Shown here piece after piece: positions 23,034-23,064 of a stretch of 23,064 bases of DNA (the first letter of the stretch is position 1; every line of letters starts with the position of its first letter). The notes below the pieces were generated by a model. It was not told the origin of the DNA, did not search any database, and saw only the letters and a program-made list of their open reading frames with translations. A program made the position numbers and the translations under genes. Location of the stretch: assembly GCA_964532085.1 (NCBI GenBank), contig CAZHHH010000031.1:1-23064 (forward strand), in the 5' to 3' direction. The stretch is from CAZHHH01 sp964532085. Its GTDB lineage: Bacteria; Bacteroidota; Bacteroidia; Bacteroidales; Marinilabiliaceae.

Positions 23034-23064
23034 TGGGATTGAGACCCAACTTTCAGCTTTCAGT

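Overview
The window is a stretch of AT-rich chromosome from a member of the Bacteroidota, probably near the Bacteroidales/Marinilabiliales. Four things point there: promoter boxes of the Bacteroidota type (TTTG, then 19-20 nt, then TAnnTTTG, best seen before rpmH), a type III glutamine synthetase, a PASTA-domain protein next to rluD and ddl, and a tgt-lptG pair. No tRNA, rRNA, CRISPR array, transposase or phage gene was found. Most of the window is ordinary housekeeping DNA. It carries three 100-N scaffold gaps.

Layout. Positions 1-3300 are the accessory part. A ~125 bp imperfect inverted repeat comes first, then a minus-strand operon of two small paralogous lipoproteins and a Wzy_C/O-antigen-ligase-like membrane protein with a TPR-like tail. 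The operon has a ~300 nt hairpin-rich leader and a consensus -7 box. Positions 3300-5170 hold a Nif3-like protein and a coiled-coil zinc-ribbon protein (minus strand). Positions 5670-7090 hold a MerR regulator and an M23 peptidase (minus), divergent from alaS (7337-9967, plus). glnN (10277-12469, plus) follows a repeat-rich spacer and converges on tpx (minus). The glnN-tpx spacer carries a duplicated gene-end/terminator block flanking a ~270 bp hairpin-rich segment.

Positions 12850-16426 form a minus-strand cluster read PASTA protein, rluD, ddl, tpx. Next are rpmH with its own promoter and terminator, and an overlapping or closely spaced minus-strand set: glycosyltransferase, ECF sigma factor, rsmG. 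On the plus strand, tgt (with its zinc cysteines replaced), a truncated lptG cut by a real gap, an acyl-CoA carboxylase carboxyltransferase and a small biotin carrier protein end at a strong terminator.

Assembly. The gaps at 3000-3099 and 5569-5668 are each flanked by an identical 55-bp sequence, so they are very probably overlapping contig ends with nothing missing. The gap in lptG (20862-20961) has no such overlap and hides real sequence.

I see no clearly new defence or mobile system. The best candidates for something undescribed are the lipoprotein/ligase operon with its structured leader and the intergenic repeat elements.
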